Source: Sphingobacteriales bacterium (GTDB lineage: Bacteria > Bacteroidota > Bacteroidia > Chitinophagales > Chitinophagaceae). Taken from it: 64,000 nucleotides of DNA. The stretch spans positions 62,001 through 126,000 of the forward strand of contig JACPUV010000021.1 of NCBI GenBank assembly GCA_016192105.1. The letters run 5' to 3'. Made by a program: the position numbers and the translations under genes. The notes below the pieces were generated by a model that was not told the origin of the DNA, ran no database searches, and was given only the letters and a program-made list of their open reading frames with translations. Shown here in pieces: positions 35,459-44,082 of this stretch (positions are counted from its first letter, which is position 1; each line of letters begins with the position of its first letter).

Positions 35459-35466
35459 CAAAAATA
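35459..35466 (-). promoter_or_regulatory. Bacteroidota -7 box (TATTTTTG) for gatB
   Basis: Perfect TAnnTTTG ending 10 bases before the gatB ATG. It rules against the longer reading frame as the translated start. Confidence 0.75.
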
Positions 35467-35584
35467 ACCCATTTGGGGCAGACCACGCCCGGCCCCTTTA
35501 CCGGCTGGCGGAGCGGGAAGAGCAGGAAGGAAATGCATCCGGGTTAAATCTGCGTCTTAACTGGCGTCATCGATCCTGCTACAT

Positions 35585-35622
35585 AAAAACGGCCGCCCCA
35601 CGCTGGGACAGCCGCTTTTATA
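35585..35622 (-). terminator. Terminator-like hairpin after the PDZ gene
   Basis: On the minus strand AAAAGCGGC and GCCGTTTTT bracket an inner CCC/GGG stem, and T residues follow. It lies 20 bases after the stop of the PDZ-protein gene. Confidence 0.65.
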
Positions 35623-35642
35623 TCCACCGACCTGGCATGGTT

Positions 35643-36677
35643 TTACAGGTCTGCCGTTTTTATTTTTCTTGGCATTTTCACTTCTATATTCAGGGTTTTC
35701 CCCTCCCGCTGTAATTTGATCATTACGGATATTTTTTCCCGGTTCTCTCTGATCAGCTTCACCATTTCATCGGTACTGTTCACGGCTTTACCATCCACTT
35801 CTGTAATAATATCCTCTTCTTTGATCCCGGCTTTGGCCGCATTGCTTTCCTCGTCCACTTCAATTACTTTTACCCCTTTGCCCTCATCCGTATCCTGCAC
35901 GGAGAGACCCAGTTTGGGGCCGTTGCCGGACCAGTTCCATCCCTCTGCGAAGGGGCCCTGGAATTCCTTAAAGCGTTGCAATTCCTGCATGCGGGGCATC
36001 ATGTTCTGAATATCCCGGTTGAGGTTTTCCAACTGAAAGCCCTGCATCGGGCTGGTGGAGCCGAATACATTGCCTCCCTTCCACTTACCGAGTTCCGCGG
36101 TGGCTTTCTGTTCTTTTTTACCCCGGAGCCAGGTTACACTTACCTTATCACCGGGTTTATGTTTGGTAATAGTGGATGACAGGTCATCCGGGTCTTCAAT
36201 TTTTGTTTCATCGATCTTCGTGATCACATCCCCTTCCTTCAGGCCGATTTTTTCAGCTGCACTTTCTTTGGTCACATCCGTGATCCGCACACCATTTTCA
36301 TCTTTTTCAGAAGTAACACCCAGCATGGCCCGGTTCGCGCTCACAGAACCAAAGGTTCCTGTTGCTCCTGCCCGGGGTGACCAGCTCCAGTTGTCTCCCC
36401 CCGTGCTAAAGGTCAGGGTTTCCAGGTCCTTGAGTTTTTTGGTCATCACTTTAATATCTCCTTCCTTATAATCTTCTGCCGGTTTGCCATTGATGAAAAT
36501 GCCTTTTTCACTGATCTCAACCACGATCTTTTCCTTGTCGTCACCCTTGCGGGTAATAATGATCTGCTGGCCCTCTTTCTTTTCTTTCGGTTTTTCATTT
36601 TCTCCCTTTTGTGCCAGCAAGGCCGCGGGTACGAAAAGGCTCAACAGCAACCAGGATTTCAGTGCATTGATACGCAT
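35643..36677 (-). CDS. Exported protein with two PDZ domains
   Basis: Protein of 344 residues starting with a Sec signal (LLLSLFVPAALLAQ). A charged N-terminal region is followed by PDZ domain 1 at about 115-205 (AMLGVTSEKDENGVRITDV, GLKEGDVITKIDE) and PDZ domain 2 at about 250-335 (KLGLSVQDTDEGKGVKVIEV, GIKEEDIITEVDG). There is no trypsin-like protease domain, so it is not a complete HtrA/DegP protease. It may bind C-termini of envelope proteins as an adaptor. The frame extends 15 codons upstream, but ATG 36677 puts the signal peptide first and follows the promoter box. A terminator-like hairpin follows. Confidence 0.9.
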   Translation of the reverse strand: MRINALKSWLLLSLFVPAALLAQKGENEKPKEKKEGQQIIITRKGDDKEKIVVEISEKGIFINGKPAEDYKEGDIKVMTKKLKDLETLTFSTGGDNWSWSPRAGATGTFGSVSANRAMLGVTSEKDENGVRITDVTKESAAEKIGLKEGDVITKIDETKIEDPDDLSSTITKHKPGDKVSVTWLRGKKEQKATAELGKWKGGNVFGSTSPMQGFQLENLNRDIQNMMPRMQELQRFKEFQGPFAEGWNWSGNGPKLGLSVQDTDEGKGVKVIEVDEESNAAKAGIKEEDIITEVDGKAVNSTDEMVKLIRENREKISVMIKLQREGKTLNIEVKMPRKIKTADL

Positions 36678-36719
36678 ACAAAATGTTTTAATAAATAAAG
36701 TACGTTGAATTTCGTACAT

Positions 36720-36727
36720 CAAATATA
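36720..36727 (-). promoter_or_regulatory. Bacteroidota -7 box (TATATTTG) for the PDZ gene
   Basis: Perfect TAnnTTTG on the minus strand, ending 42 bases before the chosen start codon. It lies inside the longer open frame, supporting the shorter protein. Confidence 0.7.
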
Positions 36728-36923
36728 ATGAGAAATCCTGAAATACGAAATGTTTCGGAAATGTTAAAAAGCGGGGCGCTCTTTAATGCCAGATTATGAT
36801 ATGTTTGAAACAGTCCGCCCGTAGAGAATCATTACTTACTCTTTAGTAATTATGGGGTCACTTACTGACTGTAAACGCATTTATGAATGTAAATAACTAA
36901 TAATCTGTTATTGAGAACCTGCT

Positions 36924-37019
36924 TTATATAACAGATCTTTCAAATTCGGCGACCCAATAATCATCCTCTTTTTTATATCTGATCTTATAGGTATCTGCAT
37001 TTTTAGGCGGGCCCAATAA
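36924..37019 (-). pseudogene. Cryptic 31-codon coding-like tail in frame after the GNAT stop
   Basis: Directly after the TGA of the acetyltransferase gene the same frame stays open for 31 codons. It begins LLGPPKNADTYK and ends DDYWVAEFERSVI before TAA. The composition is protein-like (charged, with aromatic residues). A TTG three bases after the stop could start a tiny protein. It could also be the end of a deleted gene, or chance. The rest of the 342-base gap, up to the PDZ-gene start, holds that gene's promoter and AT-rich sequence in which I see nothing else. Confidence 0.3.
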
Positions 37020-37532
37020 TCAATAATTACCATTAAGAATCTCATACGTCATTGCCAGGTGCTCCTCCACGATCTCCTCCCCAATGAACTTCATCCCGCA
37101 TTTTTCCAGGACTTTCAGCGAACCCAGGTTGCCCGGCATGGCCCGGCCAATGATCCGGCGAAGTCCCAGTTTTTCAAAACCATACCTGATGGTAGCATCG
37201 GCGGATTCAGTGGCATAGCCCCTGCCCCAGGCCGATTTTTTGAAACGATAACCCAGGTCCACTTCATCCCGCTCAGGGATGTATTTCAGTCCGCACCAGC
37301 CGATAAATTCAAGTCCTGGCTTAAGATGCACGGCCCAGCGGCCATGATGATAAAGTGCATACTGGGGAAGGATCACCTGTTCCAGCACTTCCTGTGCATG
37401 AGTGATATCCCGGAGCGGATCCCCGGTGTACAGGGTCACTTCCGGGTCTTTATTCAACTCATACAGGAGGGCAGCATCGCCCGTTTCGAACAGGCGGAGC
37501 AGTAAGCGATCTGTTTCTATTATAACGTTCAT
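37020..37532 (-). CDS. GNAT-family N-acetyltransferase (RimJ/RimL type)
   Basis: Acetyl-CoA-dependent acetyltransferase of 170 residues. The N-terminus IETDRLLLRLFETGDAALLY is typical of the RimJ/RimL group, which acetylates protein N-termini or small amines. The acetyl-CoA loop is visible as RGYATESADATIRYGFEKLG, and the C-terminal LGSLKVLEKCGMKFIGEE matches motif B. The acceptor substrate cannot be inferred. The gene is not tightly linked to a neighbour. It ends normally at TGA, but the frame stays open for 31 more codons. Confidence 0.93.
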   Translation of the reverse strand: MNVIIETDRLLLRLFETGDAALLYELNKDPEVTLYTGDPLRDITHAQEVLEQVILPQYALYHHGRWAVHLKPGLEFIGWCGLKYIPERDEVDLGYRFKKSAWGRGYATESADATIRYGFEKLGLRRIIGRAMPGNLGSLKVLEKCGMKFIGEEIVEEHLAMTYEILNGNY

Positions 37533-37623
37533 AAATAACCGGAGAGTAGTTTTACTAACCCGAAAATGGTATTGTGAAAAATTCAGAAAAACGGACTTTT
37601 GAGCCCTTAATCAACCAGGTCTT

Positions 37624-37767
37624 ATGCCGTATCTCATTTACCTATCGATCATCGTAGTTTGCCTGGGCGTGATTTTCTGGAGTCTCGGGATCTATAAAGA
37701 AAACCGGAAACTGGAAAAACGGCAACAAAAATACAAGGATGATGATGACTTCAGGGCCTTTCGCTGA
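37624..37767 (+). CDS. 47-residue single-pass membrane protein
   Basis: A small gene with ATG start and TGA stop. The N-terminal half, from MPYLIYLSIIVVCLG to FWSLGIY, is one membrane helix. The second half is a highly charged tail (KENRKLEKRQQKYKDDDD) ending FRAFR. The helix-then-charged-tail layout resembles small envelope proteins. The codon pattern looks coding. It is convergent with alaS, with only four bases between the two stop codons and no terminator. I recognise no family. Confidence 0.65.
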   Translation: MPYLIYLSIIVVCLGVIFWSLGIYKENRKLEKRQQKYKDDDDFRAFR

Positions 37768-37771
37768 GCCA

Positions 37772-40372
37772 TTATAAAAGTCTCTTCACGGCTTCGATGA
37801 CTTCCGCCAGTTTATCTGCCTGCTGTCCGCCTGCAGTAGCGAGGGTTTTCTGCCCGCCGCCGCCGCCTTTGATCAGGGGGGCCACCTGCTCTTTTATAAT
37901 CTTCCCCGCATCCAGGTGCTTCGCAGCAGTCACGGTTTCCGAAATACCTATGGCCACAAAGGGCTTGCCCCCGATATTGGCGCAGAGTACAGCTACATGA
38001 TCCCGCAGGTGATTCTTCAGGTCGGTACATAATTTCTTCAGTGCATCGGCACTGCTCACTTCCACGATAGTGCCGATAAAATTCACGCTGTTGATGATCT
38101 CATCTTTCTGCAGCAGTTCATTGCGGATTCCCACCAGCTGGCGGGCTTCCAGCGCTTCAGCATGCTTCTTCAGTTCCGCATTTTCCGCCTGCAGGTTTTC
38201 AATGGCCTTTTGCAGATCCCGCGGATTCTTTAGTGCTTCCCGGAGCCGGCTGACCAGTTGCAGCTGCTCATTGATATGGTCTTCTGCCTGTTTGCCACAG
38301 ACTGCTTCCACCCGGCGCACCCCGGCGGCCACTGCTGATTCACTGGTGAGTTTGAACAATCCCAGTTCACCGGTGGATCCCACATGGGTTCCGCCGCATA
38401 GCTCTACGGAATAGGCAGGATCCATGATCACCACTCTGACCACATCCCCGTATTTTTCGCCAAACAGGGCCATGGCCCCGAGCTGTATCGCCTCGTCTTT
38501 GGGCAATGACTTTATAACCACCGGGATATTTTCCCGGATCTTTTCATTCACGATCGCTTCTATCTGCGCCACCTCTTCATCGGTAACTTTCGAAAAATGG
38601 GAAAAATCAAACCGGAGATGCTCCTCATTGACCAATGAGCCTTTTTGAGCAACATGGGTGCCCAGCACTTTCCGTAAAGCAGCGTGTAATAAATGGGTAG
38701 CGGAATGGTGCAGGGTTATTTCCTTTCTTTTACCCGCGTCAACTTTAGCCGTTACCCTACCTGACAGCTCCGCAGGTATTGCTTCCGTAAAATGAATGAT
38801 CAGGTCATTGTCTTTTTTGGTATCCACCACAGCCACGGTTTGCCCTCCGATCTCCAGCCAGCCTTTATCGCCAACCTGTCCGCCGCTCTCTGCATAGAAA
38901 GGGGTTGCTTCCAGTACCAGCTGGTATCCTTCTTTTCCTTTGGCTTTTACTTTCCGGTATTTCAGTAAGGCTGTTTTTTCTTCCAGGTTATCGTAGCCCG
39001 TAAACGTATTGCTACCGGCTTTCAATTCCACCCAGTCACCCGCATCCACCATGGTGGCGGCGCGACTGCGGTCTTTTTGCTGCTGCATTTCCACTTTGAA
39101 CCCCTCTTCATCCACACTGAGTTTATGCTCGGCTGCAATCAGCTGGGTCAGATCAAAAGGAAAACCGTACGTGTCATATAATTCAAAGGAATCCTTCACT
39201 GAAATACGACCCTGGGCAACCAGGTCATCCACCCTTTTTAGTCCTTTATCCAGAGTACGCAGGAAAGCCTCTTCTTCTTCCTTCACCACTTTGCTTACAA
39301 AATCCTGCTGTTGCTTCAGTTCGGGAAATACTGTTGCAAACTGGTCGGCCAGCACCGGCACGAGTTGAACCAGCAGCGGCTGTTTATAATCGAGGTAAGA
39401 ATAATAATAACGTACCGCGCGGCGCAGGATCCGGCGGATCACATAACCCGCACCGGTATTGGAGGGAAGCTGCCCGTCGGCAATGGTAAAACTGATAGCA
39501 CGGATATGATCGGCGATCACGCGGAAAGCCACCGCTTCCCGGCTGTCACTATAATCGTATTTTTTTCCCGTGATCGTTTCCGTAACACGGATCGTACCGG
39601 TAAAAAGATCGGTGTCATAATTGGATGTCCTGCCCTGCAATACCCGGACCAACCGCTCCAGTCCCATCCCGGTATCCACATGTTTCGCGGGCAGGGATTC
39701 CAGGCTTCCGTCTTTTTTCCGGTTGAACTGGATGAATACATTGTTCCATATTTCCATCACCATTCCTGTATCATCATTGTTGACAAGGGCATGTCCGTCA
39801 TTATTGGCCCCGGGACGGGTATCATAATGGATCTCGGTACAGGGGCCGCAGGGGCCGGTATCCCCCATTTCCCAGAAATTATCTTTTTTGTTGCCAGGCA
39901 AGATCCGGTCCGCAGCAATCACTTTCTTCCACTCATTGTAGGCTTCCTCATCCCTGGGCAATCCTTCTTTGGCATCGCCTTCAAAAATCGTCACATACAA
40001 ACGGCTTTTATCCAGTTTCAGCACTTCTGTCAGCAGTTCCCAGCTCCAGGCAATGGCTTCCGCTTTGAAATAATCCCCGAAACTCCAGTTACCCAGCATT
40101 TCAAACATGGTATGATGATAGGTATCCACCCCCACTTCCTCCAGGTCATTGTGCTTGCCGCTTACCCGGAGGCATTTCTGGGTATCGGCCACCCGCTGAA
40201 AAGGGGCGGGTTTATTTCCCAGGAAATAATCCTTGAACTGGTTCATCCCCGCGTTGGTAAACATCAGGGTCGGATCATTTTTCACCACGATGGGGGCAGA
40301 GGGTACAATTTCGTGCCCCTTTGAGCGGAAAAAATCCAGGAATGCCTTACGTATATCTGCGCTGGTCATCAT
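37772..40372 (-). CDS. alaS: Alanine-tRNA ligase
   Basis: Class II synthetase of 866 residues that charges tRNA-Ala and edits mischarged Ser and Gly. The N-terminal ADIRKAFLDFFRSKGHEIVP and MFTNAGMNQFKDYFLG form the catalytic domain. The editing domain holds the zinc motifs HHSATHLLHAAL and CGGTHVGSTGELG. The C-terminal domain ends with a Gly-rich loop (KGGGGGQKTLATAGG) typical of AlaRS. Two adjacent ATGs (40372 and 40369) are equally possible starts. A consensus promoter box is 70 bases upstream. Confidence 0.98.
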   Translation of the reverse strand: MMTSADIRKAFLDFFRSKGHEIVPSAPIVVKNDPTLMFTNAGMNQFKDYFLGNKPAPFQRVADTQKCLRVSGKHNDLEEVGVDTYHHTMFEMLGNWSFGDYFKAEAIAWSWELLTEVLKLDKSRLYVTIFEGDAKEGLPRDEEAYNEWKKVIAADRILPGNKKDNFWEMGDTGPCGPCTEIHYDTRPGANNDGHALVNNDDTGMVMEIWNNVFIQFNRKKDGSLESLPAKHVDTGMGLERLVRVLQGRTSNYDTDLFTGTIRVTETITGKKYDYSDSREAVAFRVIADHIRAISFTIADGQLPSNTGAGYVIRRILRRAVRYYYSYLDYKQPLLVQLVPVLADQFATVFPELKQQQDFVSKVVKEEEEAFLRTLDKGLKRVDDLVAQGRISVKDSFELYDTYGFPFDLTQLIAAEHKLSVDEEGFKVEMQQQKDRSRAATMVDAGDWVELKAGSNTFTGYDNLEEKTALLKYRKVKAKGKEGYQLVLEATPFYAESGGQVGDKGWLEIGGQTVAVVDTKKDNDLIIHFTEAIPAELSGRVTAKVDAGKRKEITLHHSATHLLHAALRKVLGTHVAQKGSLVNEEHLRFDFSHFSKVTDEEVAQIEAIVNEKIRENIPVVIKSLPKDEAIQLGAMALFGEKYGDVVRVVIMDPAYSVELCGGTHVGSTGELGLFKLTSESAVAAGVRRVEAVCGKQAEDHINEQLQLVSRLREALKNPRDLQKAIENLQAENAELKKHAEALEARQLVGIRNELLQKDEIINSVNFIGTIVEVSSADALKKLCTDLKNHLRDHVAVLCANIGGKPFVAIGISETVTAAKHLDAGKIIKEQVAPLIKGGGGGQKTLATAGGQQADKLAEVIEAVKRLL

Positions 40373-40441
40373 ATTGCTGCGGTAATTGGGTTGATTTTTG
40401 CTTTATAACGGGCTATATTTGTCAGCCCCCTGAAAGCGGGG

Positions 40442-40449
40442 CAAAGGTA
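40442..40449 (-). promoter_or_regulatory. Bacteroidota -7 box (TACCTTTG) for alaS
   Basis: Perfect TAnnTTTG on the minus strand, giving a leader of about 65 bases. A short CCCC/GGGG stem stands at the start of that leader. Confidence 0.72.
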
Positions 40450-40499
40450 AAATATTCGGATGGCATTCTGTGGTTTAACAGGTTACATGGGCTGTCTCA

Positions 40500-41471
40500 A
40501 TGAAAAAAATCAAATATTACTATAATACCAATACGCTCCGGTATGAAAAGCTGGAGACCCCGCTCCGGGTAAAATTGCTCCGGGTCTTCGGGTTTGTGGC
40601 AGCCGCCCTGGTAACAGCCGGCCTGATCTCTTACGCGGCTTTCCAGTTTGTCGGCTCCCCTAAAGAAAGAATACTTCAGCAACAGAACAAAAACCTCAAG
40701 GATAACTATTATGACCTGCTGGATGAGCTGAAATCCGTGCAAAACCAGATGAAAGAACTGGAAAAAAGGGACAATGATGTGTACCGGGCTATTTTCGAGG
40801 CCAACCCTATTCCCGATAGTGCCCGGGCCAAAGAACTGGAAACCAAACTGGAGATCGCCAAAGTGGAAAAACTGAGGGACCACCAGCTCGTATCCTCCAT
40901 CAATAATACCCTGAACAATCTTGTCAGCCGGATCCATTCCCAGCAAAAATCCTATGACGAAGTGGATGAGCTGGTAAAAAATAAAGCCAGCCTGCTGGCC
41001 AGGACCCCTGCGATACAACCGGTCAGTAATAAAGACCTGAACCGGGTGGCATCGGGGTTCGGTTACCGGATCGACCCGGTCTATAAAACCACCAAGTTTC
41101 ACGCCGGGCTGGATTTTTCTGCCCCGCAGGGAACTCCGATTTATGCCACGGCAGACGGGACCATAACCACAGCTGGTAATTCGGGCAATGGTTATGGAAA
41201 CCATGTCGTCATCAACCACGGTTATGGCTACGAGACCCTTTATGGTCACATGGTCCGGGTAAAGTCGCGCAACGGGCAGGCGGTAAAAAGAGGGGAAGTG
41301 ATCGGCTGGGTGGGCAGTACCGGTAAATCCACAGGACCGCACTGCCATTATGAAGTGCACAAAAACGGGAATAAGATCGACCCGATCTATTTCTTCTATA
41401 ATGACCTCAGCCCGGAGCAGTTTGACCTGATCCTGAAAAAAGCAGCCGCCAGCAACCAGAGTTTTGATTGA
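40500..41471 (+). CDS. M23-family metallopeptidase with coiled coil
   Basis: Envelope protein of 323 residues. It has a short basic cytoplasmic start, one membrane helix (about 29-50), a long coiled coil (about 54-160) and a C-terminal LytM/M23 domain. Zinc ligands are intact: HAGLD at 201-205 (HxxxD) and HCH at 281-283. It is expected to cleave peptidoglycan cross-links or stems. The layout (membrane anchor, coil, LytM) recalls cell-division peptidoglycan hydrolases and their regulators, but with a complete active site. It is divergent from alaS, and a MerR-type gene follows after about 100 bases. Confidence 0.95.
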   Translation: MKKIKYYYNTNTLRYEKLETPLRVKLLRVFGFVAAALVTAGLISYAAFQFVGSPKERILQQQNKNLKDNYYDLLDELKSVQNQMKELEKRDNDVYRAIFEANPIPDSARAKELETKLEIAKVEKLRDHQLVSSINNTLNNLVSRIHSQQKSYDEVDELVKNKASLLARTPAIQPVSNKDLNRVASGFGYRIDPVYKTTKFHAGLDFSAPQGTPIYATADGTITTAGNSGNGYGNHVVINHGYGYETLYGHMVRVKSRNGQAVKRGEVIGWVGSTGKSTGPHCHYEVHKNGNKIDPIYFFYNDLSPEQFDLILKKAAASNQSFD

Positions 41472-41572
41472 GGCGGACCCGGCCTTTATCGGGGGCAACC
41501 CTTCACTTTTCCACACCCGCGGCAACAGGTGTTTAAGGCCCTCACAGTTTGTTATTTTTACATTATTAAATT

Positions 41573-42139
41573 ATGGCAAAAGCATCCCTTACACAGATAA
41601 GCTTTGACTTTGGTAGTTCGGAAGAGCCGGTACAAAAAACCGAAGTACCCGAATCTGAAGTGCTGGCGCCTGTGACAGAAAAAATAACGGTTGCAGAGGA
41701 AGATGCGCCGGTCCTTCAGGCGGTCGTAGCCAAGCGGGTTGCGGCTACCGGCAAAAGAGGACGCCGCTCCCTGAAAGAAACCGCCCTGCAGGCAGATCTT
41801 ATACAGGTACCGGAGGATGAAGTGCTTTTTAAAAAACAATATTATTCCATCGGGGAAGTGGCATCCATGTTCAGGGAAAACCAATCCCTGATCCGCTACT
41901 GGGAAACCGAATTTGATATTCTTCAGCCCCGCAAGAACCGGAAAGGGGACCGCTTTTTCCGCCCGGTGGATATCAAGAACCTGGTCATGATCTACGACCT
42001 GCTTCGCCGCCGCAAATTCACCATTGAAGGAGCCAGGGAATACCTGAAGAAAAATAAAAAGGCCGATGAAAAGTTTGCCCTGATCCAGTCCCTGCAGAAA
42101 ATAAAGGGCTTCTTACTGGAGCTGAAAGCGAATTTGTAA
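41573..42139 (+). CDS. MerR-family transcriptional regulator
   Basis: DNA-binding protein of 188 residues. Residues 1-85 are low-complexity, with a basic patch KRGRR. The winged helix-turn-helix runs from about 90 to 160, with YYSIGEVASMFRENQSLIRY, FFRPVDIKNLVMIYDLLRRR and the arm region EGAREYLKK. The C-terminal dimerisation helix is short and has no cysteine or ligand domain. It therefore differs from metal-sensing MerR proteins and resembles the short regulators common in Bacteroidota. The target and signal are unknown. Confidence 0.92.
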   Translation: MAKASLTQISFDFGSSEEPVQKTEVPESEVLAPVTEKITVAEEDAPVLQAVVAKRVAATGKRGRRSLKETALQADLIQVPEDEVLFKKQYYSIGEVASMFRENQSLIRYWETEFDILQPRKNRKGDRFFRPVDIKNLVMIYDLLRRRKFTIEGAREYLKKNKKADEKFALIQSLQKIKGFLLELKANL

Positions 42140-42190
42140 CAGCTCCTGCAACTTTAACGATTCTTCCGCCATCTTTTACCTGCCCGCCTG

Positions 42191-42198
42191 TAGCTTTG
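42191..42198 (+). promoter_or_regulatory. Bacteroidota -7 box (TAGCTTTG) for the thioredoxin-fold gene
   Basis: Perfect TAnnTTTG ending 22 bases before ATG 42221, so this gene is likely transcribed separately from the MerR gene. Confidence 0.72.
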
Positions 42199-42220
42199 TC
42201 AATTCAATAAACCCGGCATT

Positions 42221-42736
42221 ATGAAAAAATGGATCAGCACCGTACTGGCATTCTCTTTTGTTTCTGCTTCCTTTGCGCAAACCCAGTTTGAAGTACTGGT
42301 GGAAAGACCAAATGAGAAAAGCCTGAAAGGCATTATCTCCCGCTCCCTCCTCGAAAAGGACAGCTCCTTTAAATGGTATGCGGAAAATTTAAAAGCCTAT
42401 ACAGCACGGCCCGATGCCACAGCAGCATTGAACAACAACAGGGACTCCCTGCAATTGCTGGTCTTTATGGGTACCTGGTGCGAGGATTCGCATTTTGTGA
42501 TACCGAAATTCTTCTCACTGACTGATGCGGCCGGATTTCCCCAGGATCATATTACGCTGGTTGGGGTGGACCGCAGTAAAAAAACCCTGGGTCACCTGGC
42601 GGAAGCGCTGAACATAAAAAATGTACCTACCATTATTGTACTGAAAAACGGGAAGGAACTGGGCCGGGTGGTGGAATACGGAAAGTATGGGCTGTTTGAT
42701 AAGGAACTGGCGGAGATAATAGTCGGGAGCCGGTAG
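42221..42736 (+). CDS. Exported thioredoxin-fold protein with WCEDS site
   Basis: Secreted or periplasmic protein of 171 residues with a Sec signal cleaved near SFAQ. The thioredoxin fold is seen in LVFMGTWCEDSHFVIPKF, with the active-site region at 86-90, and in NVPTIIVLKNGKELGRV, with the cis-proline at 136. The second active-site cysteine is replaced (WCEDS rather than WCxxC). A dithiol exchange cycle is therefore not possible through the usual pair; a monothiol or binding role is likely. The last four codons before the stop are made of a GGGAGTC-type tandem repeat, so the original C-terminus may have been changed. Confidence 0.88.
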   Translation: MKKWISTVLAFSFVSASFAQTQFEVLVERPNEKSLKGIISRSLLEKDSSFKWYAENLKAYTARPDATAALNNNRDSLQLLVFMGTWCEDSHFVIPKFFSLTDAAGFPQDHITLVGVDRSKKTLGHLAEALNIKNVPTIIVLKNGKELGRVVEYGKYGLFDKELAEIIVGSR

Positions 42737-42794
42737 TCGGGAGTCGGGAGCATGGAGTCTGGAGTTGGGAGTCGGGAGTCGGGAGTTGGGAGTT
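42721..42794. repeat. Degenerate tandem repeat of GGGAGTC units
   Basis: About ten 7-base units of the kind GGGAGTC or GGGAGTT run from inside the end of the thioredoxin-fold gene into the gap. The stop codon TAG lies within the repeat. The rest of the gap, to 42948, is AT-rich with no visible gene. Confidence 0.75.
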
Positions 42795-42948
42795 TGCCTA
42801 CAGAAATGGGGTTAACCTTTGGTTTGTTCTTACTCTAAAGTTAACCTTAACTGTCAGATTAAGTCTTGGCTATTACCTATTAACTAACCCATTGGCCTGA
42901 TTTTAGGGGGAGTACTATATTATATGATTCCAATATTCATATTCCTAT

Positions 42949-44037
42949 TCACTGCCCCCCGACCACCCTCACATCTGTACTTGCCCCGGCCACTTCGATC
43001 TTCAGTTCCTCCAGCAGCTTCAGGGCTGCCAGGTTGATCTCCTGCCGGATGGCAAAGAACTCTTTTATGCCAATGGGAGCTGTGTAATAATCGGAGACGA
43101 TCACGATGGCCTGGCTGGTTATCTCGGATAAATTGACATTGAAATCCCCGACCTCTTTTCTGCTTACTATTTTACAGACTCCTTCCAGTAATTTTTCAAT
43201 AAGGGCGGGCGGTGTTTGCAAGCCGATTTCCAGTTTCAGGTCCCCTCTTCGCTGCGTGCGCAGGGAGAGATTGTCGAGAATACTGTCCACCATTTGTTTG
43301 TTGGGCACCGTCACATAGGTCTTCTGATCGGTACGGATCCGGGTGCTGCGCAGTCCGATCCGCTCCACTGTACCTGTGATCGTATTTATCTTAACAAGAT
43401 CCCCCATTACAAAAGGCTTATCAAAAAATATGATAAAGGAAGCGATCAGGTTTTCGAGGCTTTCCCGAAGGGCCAGCGCGATGGCGGCACCCACGATACT
43501 CAGTCCCGTGAGCAGGCCGCCCACATCGAGTCCAAAGGCATAACGCAGGACCAGCATGATGCCAATGATGATCAGGATCACTTTAAAAAAGTCCCTGAAA
43601 AAAACGATGAGCTGGTTGTCTGTCTGATCCGGTGTAAGGTTGGCCTTTTTTTCCAGTATCAGGGCGATGAAATCAATCATGCGCAGCAGTAACCCGAAAA
43701 AAGAAACGATCAGGATAATGGTTCCGAGGCTCTGGACAATTTCTTTGATACTGAATTTATAAATCGTCTCATTGAGCTGATGCGGAAAATTCAGCTTATA
43801 CAAAGTTGTTATGGATACCAGGATCAGCAGGAAAAAGCCAAGGGGTTTGAATACCAGGCTGGTAAAAGCCGGTTTGTCCACACTTTTCCAGATGCGGTGA
43901 ACCGCTCCAAAAAGCAACCCGGCAAAATAACGGGATATGACAGGCCGGAACAACCATACAAACAGGATAACAAGCCCTGCGATCAGGTAACTCCTCACGG
44001 GATTATCCCACCATACCTGGTTCAGCATATCATTCAT
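42949..44037 (-). CDS. MscS-family mechanosensitive channel
   Basis: Inner-membrane channel subunit of 362 residues that opens under membrane tension to release solutes on osmotic downshock. Four to five hydrophobic helices occupy the first 190 residues. The pore helix and beta domain follow (GAAIALALRESLENLIASFI, DKPFVMGDLVKINTITGTVE, IRTDQKTYVTVPNKQMVD), matching the MscS core. The C-terminal alpha/beta domain is complete. It has a promoter box at 44057-44064, 19 bases ahead of the start. No terminator is obvious behind it. Confidence 0.95.
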   Translation of the reverse strand: MNDMLNQVWWDNPVRSYLIAGLVILFVWLFRPVISRYFAGLLFGAVHRIWKSVDKPAFTSLVFKPLGFFLLILVSITTLYKLNFPHQLNETIYKFSIKEIVQSLGTIILIVSFFGLLLRMIDFIALILEKKANLTPDQTDNQLIVFFRDFFKVILIIIGIMLVLRYAFGLDVGGLLTGLSIVGAAIALALRESLENLIASFIIFFDKPFVMGDLVKINTITGTVERIGLRSTRIRTDQKTYVTVPNKQMVDSILDNLSLRTQRRGDLKLEIGLQTPPALIEKLLEGVCKIVSRKEVGDFNVNLSEITSQAIVIVSDYYTAPIGIKEFFAIRQEINLAALKLLEELKIEVAGASTDVRVVGGQ

Positions 44038-44056
44038 GCAATGAAAATTAGAAAGA

Positions 44057-44064
44057 CAAAATTA
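44057..44064 (-). promoter_or_regulatory. Bacteroidota -7 box (TAATTTTG) for the MscS gene
   Basis: Perfect TAnnTTTG on the minus strand, ending 19 bases before the channel gene. This allows expression independent of the upstream lpxH-like operon. Confidence 0.7.
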
Positions 44065-44082
44065 TTGATTCGGGCGGATATA

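Noticed and set aside
35449..35538. 30-codon extension of gatB
   Set aside because: It is Pro/Gly/Ala-rich and unlike GatB, and a consensus promoter box lies between it and ATG 35448.
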